A stretch of 15,256 bases of DNA from JAYRWN01 sp041917975. GTDB lineage: Bacteria > Bacteroidota > Bacteroidia > Chitinophagales > Saprospiraceae. The notes under the pieces are model-generated. The model ran no database searches, was not told where the DNA came from, and saw only the letters and a program-made list of their open reading frames with translations. This document shows positions 14,685 through 15,256 of the stretch, one piece after another (positions within the stretch are counted from its first letter, which is position 1; the number at the start of each line of letters is the position of its first letter). Location: NCBI GenBank assembly GCA_041917975.1, contig JAYRWN010000394.1:1-15256 (forward strand), read 5' to 3'. Made by a program: the position numbers and the translations under genes.

Positions 14685-15256
14685 TTAATACATCAAATAA
14701 ATAACAGGAAAAATTAATAACCAGATCAGGTCGCAAAGGTGCCAAAATACGGCCGCCGCTTCTACATCCTCCCGAGAGCTTTTGTTTTGGGTTAACTGGA
14801 AATAAATAATGCCAAGAATAATCATTCCGGTAAGTACATGTAAGGCATGAAAAGTGGTTAAGAACCAATAAAAAGTAAAAAATGTATTGGTAGAGAGGAG
14901 ATAACCGGCAGAGATTTTATCTGTATATTCTACGATTTTTAAAATTAAAAAAAGTCCACCTCCGGAGATGGCTCCTAAAATAAACATGGAGCATTTTCGA
15001 TTATCCTCCTTCCGGAAATAATGGATGGCCTGGGCCATCAAAAAACCGCTGGATAAGAGGATGATCGTATTGATGGATCCGATCGCTACGCTTACGTGCT
15101 GGCAGGATTGGTGAAACAAAACACGTTGTTCTTGTCCCAAGTGAGTAAAAATAATCAGAGCTACGCCAAACGTTAAGAGCTCAACCAGGATGATGATCCA
15201 CAGTAAGATACCTCCCGGAGGATAGTACAAGTTATGAAATGAATTGGTAGATGCTG
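14685..15256 (-). CDS. Cytochrome c oxidase subunit III, 5' end beyond the window
   Basis: The frame is open to the right edge (about 190 codons present), so the TTG at 15230 is not the true start; residues before it read ASTNSFHNLYYPPGG. Five membrane segments are visible, beginning with GGILLWIIILVELLTFG. Conserved subunit III features are the Glu in KIVEYTDK, the paired His in TTFHALHV, and the closing VEAAAVFWHLCDLIWLL. Subunit III binds no redox centre but supports proton uptake and stability of subunit I. The short form with YYPPGG at the start is the single-chain NorE/CoxC-like type found in Bacteroidota. Subunits I and II would be expected upstream (beyond the right edge). Only a few N-terminal residues are probably missing. 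Confidence 0.92.
   Translation of the reverse strand, partial: ASTNSFHNLYYPPGGILLWIIILVELLTFGVALIIFTHLGQEQRVLFHQSCQHVSVAIGSINTIILLSSGFLMAQAIHYFRKEDNRKCSMFILGAISGGGLFLILKIVEYTDKISAGYLLSTNTFFTFYWFLTTFHALHVLTGMIILGIIYFQLTQNKSSREDVEAAAVFWHLCDLIWLLIFPVIYLMY

Noticed and set aside
14680..14868. 62-codon minus-strand frame overlapping the oxidase subunit III gene
   Set aside because: It overlaps the subunit III frame and the start of subunit IV; no protein features.
15228..15230. TTG as the start of cytochrome oxidase subunit III
   Set aside because: The frame continues without a stop to the window edge and the extra residues are plausible, so the gene is partial and its true start lies outside.

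Overview
The window looks like chromosomal DNA from a member of the Bacteroidota, most likely a Saprospiria/Cytophagia-type aerobe rather than a gut Bacteroides. The signs are -7 promoter elements of the TAnnTTTG type, almost no Shine-Dalgarno sequences, lipoprotein signals ending in a Cys followed by charged residues, a long single-chain Fe-S serine dehydratase, a small (about 190 aa) cytochrome oxidase subunit III followed directly by a subunit IV, and short GC-rich palindromes embedded in AT-rich spacer. The lineage is inferred from these features; no similarity search was run.

Layout. Positions 1-3675 are all on the minus strand: the N-terminal part of a lipoprotein with an Ig-like domain (runs off the left edge), a large membrane protein of the misleadingly named 'site-specific recombinase Gcr' family, and a decayed locus in which the start of an outer-membrane-type protein is joined to the end of a vanadium-dependent haloperoxidase. 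Positions 3987-10011 are on the plus strand: a polytopic membrane protein, a secreted GH38-like glycosidase of about 1,100 residues, and L-serine dehydratase. A 513-bp spacer then carries a composite palindromic repeat (10286-10403). Positions 10525-11446 hold two small minus-strand genes (DUF1330 and DsrE families). The plus strand follows with an initiator tRNA-fMet that has its own promoter element and terminator, an overlapping msrA-msrB pair, a 56-residue one-helix protein that is easy to miss, and a NIF3-family protein with a twin-arginine leader. The right end holds a minus-strand cytochrome oxidase subunit III-IV pair that runs off the window.

How the genes fit together. Most are independent housekeeping or cell-envelope genes. 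Clear co-transcription units are msrA-msrB (4-bp overlap) and cox3-cox4 (1-bp gap); DsrE-DUF1330 (78 bp between stop codon start and next ATG region, about 46 bp of spacer) is a possible unit. I found no CRISPR array, integrase, transposase, phage or toxin-antitoxin module, and no convincing novel multi-gene system. The points most worth a second look are the chimeric haloperoxidase relic, the composite palindromic repeat, the GH38-like enzyme with a substituted active-site motif, the Gcr-family membrane protein with no recombinase motif, the terminal cysteine of the serine dehydratase, and the split localisation predicted for MsrA and MsrB.
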